Below, piece after piece: positions 5,000-6,790 of a stretch of DNA of 6,790 nt (positions are counted from its first letter, which is position 1; every line of letters begins with the position of its first letter). This stretch comes from WYZ-LMO11 sp964617245. Its GTDB lineage: Archaea; Thermoproteota; Methanomethylicia; Methanomethylicales; Methanomethylicaceae. A program made the translations under genes and the position numbers. The notes beneath the pieces were generated by a model, which was given only the letters and a program-made list of their open reading frames with translations, made no database searches and was not told the origin of the DNA. Location of the stretch: positions 1-6,790 of the forward strand of contig CAZTWF010000009.1 in NCBI GenBank assembly GCA_964617245.1, in the 5' to 3' direction.

Positions 5000-6474
5000 T
5001 TTTTAATTAAATTAATATCATTACTATTGATATATTTTATTTCTCCTTTGTATTTTATTTTAATTTTTGTATATTTTGGTAATATTATTGAAAGATCTTT
5101 TGTTATTGGTAATTCTAATTCTCTAGAAGTTAATTGAAGATCTATAATATCTCCATTTGAAGGTATTATAATTTCATTAACATGTTGTTTTATATTTTCA
5201 GCAAGAGAAATTAAATTATTATAATCACCATGAATTAATATAAGTTTTTCTGGTTTCATTTTTGCTATATAACTACATAATTCACTATGCATAGCATGTG
5301 ATGATAAATCAAAATGTTTAATCTCACAATTAACTTTTACATTAATTTCTTCATTACTTATCATATCTTTTAATTTAAATTCACGAATATTATTTATTAA
5401 ATCATAACCAATAGTACCACTTTCCATATGGCCTAGAATAGTAATTAAATTATTTTCAATAGGAGCAATACGTATCATATGCCAAATACTCCATCCTCCT
5501 CTTAACATACCAGAGGGTGCTATTATTATACATGGCTCATCTTTAGAATAAATTTCCTTTCTTTCAGCTAAGCTTTTAAATTTCTTTAAAGCTTCCCATC
5601 TAAATGGATTAATATTATTGAAAATAAATGCACGTCTTATATTATCAGCCATATAAATCATAAATTGTTCATAAACATCTAAAGCATCTAATGACATGCC
5701 TTCTAAATATACATTAACATTTGGTAATTTATTCCAATTATCTTTTAAAATTTTTAGAATTTCTTGAGTTTTTCCTACAGCAAATACAGGTATTAAGACC
5801 TTTCCTTTTCTTTCAAGTGTAATTTTAATACATTCTATAAATTCTTTTGATATTTCATCTTTACTTTTCCTATTTTTTCCACCATAAGTTCCTTCACATA
5901 TTAAAATATTAGGATAAGCAATATCATCAGTTTTCCAATATCTTAAATGATTAGATGAAGTTCCTAGATCTCCAGTATAAACTATTCTGAAATCATTATA
6001 TGAAATTTCTATCATTGATGATCCTAATATATGACCTGCATTATGAAAATTAATATAAATCGAATCTAATTTATGAAGCTCATGATATGTTAAAGTTTCT
6101 GTTAATTTTGCAAGTGCAATATTCATTTCTTTTGAAGACCATAATCTTTCTTCTTGTGGCCATTCTCTTTCCATTATTGAAAGTTCATCTTGCCATAATA
6201 GCTTTAAAAGAGCTAAGGTTGGAAGTGTCATAAAGATTTTATTTTTAAAACCATTTCTTATAAGATTAGGAATTGCTCCTGTATGATCTAAATGAGCATG
6301 AGATACAAAGATTGCATTAATATTATTAACATCAGATATTATAGGAAGTGAAGATAATCCTTTTGATTTAGGAGAAATTCCACAATCTAAAAGAAAATGA
6401 TAATTATCAATATCTAATTGATAACATGATCTTCCTACTTCTCTTCCTCCACCTAATACTCTAAATTTAATCAT
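4996..6474 (-). CDS. Beta-CASP metallo-beta-lactamase ribonuclease, archaeal CPSF/RNase J-like
   Basis: This 492-residue member of the MBL/beta-CASP family most likely acts as a zinc-dependent endo- or 5'-exoribonuclease in RNA processing or decay in the cytoplasm. The MBL half starts with GGGREVGRSCY (8-18) and DCG (30-32). It carries HAHLDH (59-64), GHILGS (147-152) and GDLG (168-171). The beta-CASP insert begins at EGTYGG (Glu194, motif A), with PVFAVGKTQE (229-238) and PSGMLRGG (320-327). The MBL fold resumes with SSHAMHSE (His393, motif B) and HGD (His415, motif C). There is no N-terminal KH region, so it is not the archaeal FttA/aCPSF1 type and fits the shorter aCPSF2-like group better. 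Two motifs deviate from what I recall as usual: EGTYG instead of ESTYG, and SSHAM where S-x-H-A-D is common. The last ~50 residues form a small extension. The ATG at 6474 has no usable ribosome binding site and lies 28 bases after a TATA element, suggesting a leaderless mRNA. Confidence 0.93.
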   Translation of the reverse strand: MIKFRVLGGGREVGRSCYQLDIDNYHFLLDCGISPKSKGLSSLPIISDVNNINAIFVSHAHLDHTGAIPNLIRNGFKNKIFMTLPTLALLKLLWQDELSIMEREWPQEERLWSSKEMNIALAKLTETLTYHELHKLDSIYINFHNAGHILGSSMIEISYNDFRIVYTGDLGTSSNHLRYWKTDDIAYPNILICEGTYGGKNRKSKDEISKEFIECIKITLERKGKVLIPVFAVGKTQEILKILKDNWNKLPNVNVYLEGMSLDALDVYEQFMIYMADNIRRAFIFNNINPFRWEALKKFKSLAERKEIYSKDEPCIIIAPSGMLRGGWSIWHMIRIAPIENNLITILGHMESGTIGYDLINNIREFKLKDMISNEEINVKVNCEIKHFDLSSHAMHSELCSYIAKMKPEKLILIHGDYNNLISLAENIKQHVNEIIIPSNGDIIDLQLTSRELELPITKDLSIILPKYTKIKIKYKGEIKYINSNDINLIKN

Positions 6475-6529
6475 CCTTTATTATAGACGGTTAACTTAAT
6501 ATAAACTTTCTGTAGTCTTATTTTCTGAT
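6475..6529. promoter_or_regulatory. Divergent promoter with a possibly shared TATA element
   Basis: The 55 bases between the beta-CASP and HAD starts contain one clear TATA-like element, TTAATATAAA (6497-6506), which reads TTTATATTAA on the other strand. Its centre (about 6502) is 28 bases from each start codon (6474 minus, 6530 plus). Neither gene has a properly spaced ribosome binding site, so both are probably leaderless. A purine-rich AGAAAG sits just upstream of the minus-strand box and could be a BRE. A GTTAAC palindrome lies at 6490-6495. Confidence 0.5.
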
Positions 6530-6790
6530 ATGATTAAAGCTATAGCATTAGATATAGATGGAACTATAACTGATAATAATAGTATACTCTGTTTAGAAGC
6601 TATAAGTATTATAAGAAAATTAGAAGAAAATAAAATAAAGGTAATATTAAGTTCAGGAAATGCATTATGTGTTGTTAAAACTCTTTCAAAATATATTGGA
6701 TGTAGTGGTCCTACAATTGCAGAAAATGGTGCTGTTATAGAATATAATGCAAAAATAAGAATAATAGGAAGAAAAGGAATAGGAAGAAAA
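6530..6790 (+). CDS. HAD-family phosphoglycolate phosphatase, archaeal type, 3' partial
   Basis: Only the first 87 residues are in the window and the frame is open at the edge. HAD motif I is LDIDGT, with the nucleophile Asp8 and acid/base Asp10. Motif II is LSSGN at about 45-49, with Ser46 or Ser47 as the phosphate-binding residue. A GPTIAENGAVI stretch follows, marking the start of the C2-type cap region. This combination, with MIKAIALDIDGTITD at the N-terminus, matches the archaeal phosphoglycolate phosphatase/SPP-like family. Those enzymes dephosphorylate 2-phosphoglycolate in the cytoplasm. Members of this HAD subgroup also include sucrose-phosphate and other sugar-phosphate phosphatases, and the missing cap would be needed to separate them. 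The ATG is taken as the start because it lies 28 bases after a TATA box with no ribosome binding site, and because homology begins at once. Confidence 0.82.
   Translation, partial: MIKAIALDIDGTITDNNSILCLEAISIIRKLEENKIKVILSSGNALCVVKTLSKYIGCSGPTIAENGAVIEYNAKIRIIGRKGIGRK

Noticed and set aside
1..6790. tRNA, rRNA, CRISPR arrays, insertion sequences or att sites
   Set aside because: No GC-rich structured stretch, regularly spaced repeats, transposase frame or terminal inverted repeats were seen. Short gaps between genes leave little room for them.

Overview
This window is very AT-rich. Codons end mostly in A or T, with AGA for arginine and TTA for leucine throughout. It reads as a stretch of archaeal chromosome. 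The support is a HAD phosphatase of the archaeal phosphoglycolate phosphatase type, a beta-CASP RNA-processing nuclease, a compact methanogen-style NifB-like protein, Shine-Dalgarno sequences of the GGTGAT type, and TATA boxes about 28 bases upstream of start codons that lack a ribosome binding site. I cannot name the lineage. A thermophilic or TACK-type archaeon would fit, but that is a guess. No RNA genes, CRISPR arrays, insertion sequences or long repeats were found, and no stretch over 300 bases lacks a gene.

Layout: (1) 2-745 (+), the 3' part of a metallo-beta-lactamase (MBL) fold hydrolase with a helical C-terminal extension. (2) A block of three minus-strand genes read from right to left: a type II NADP-isocitrate dehydrogenase resembling eukaryotic IDH1 (3661-2444), an unrecognised 151-residue protein (2349-1894), and a radical SAM/SPASM protein related to AhbC/AhbD/PqqE-type enzymes (1854-880). 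(3) A 57-base divergent promoter region, then a plus-strand pair: a small basic, probably winged-helix protein (3719-4123) and, 9 bases later, a NifB-like radical SAM protein (4133-4999). (4) A convergent minus-strand beta-CASP ribonuclease (6474-4996) whose stop codon overlaps that of the NifB-like gene. (5) A 55-base divergent promoter region and the 5' end of a HAD phosphatase (6530 onward, cut by the window edge).

The genes do not form one obvious pathway. Isocitrate dehydrogenase, phosphoglycolate phosphatase and the beta-CASP nuclease are housekeeping functions. The two radical SAM enzymes are the most unusual content. The NifB-like protein keeps most of the NifB carbide-synthase signature, yet no nitrogenase structural gene is visible, and one cysteine near the NifB ExRPG motif appears displaced. 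The SPASM enzyme has a complete set of auxiliary-cluster cysteines but no visible heme-pathway or peptide partner, apart from the unknown 151-residue gene upstream.

Two translation modes seem to coexist. The three genes of the minus-strand block carry clear Shine-Dalgarno motifs, and two of them appear to start with TTG. The genes at 3719, 6474 and 6530, and perhaps 4133, look leaderless.
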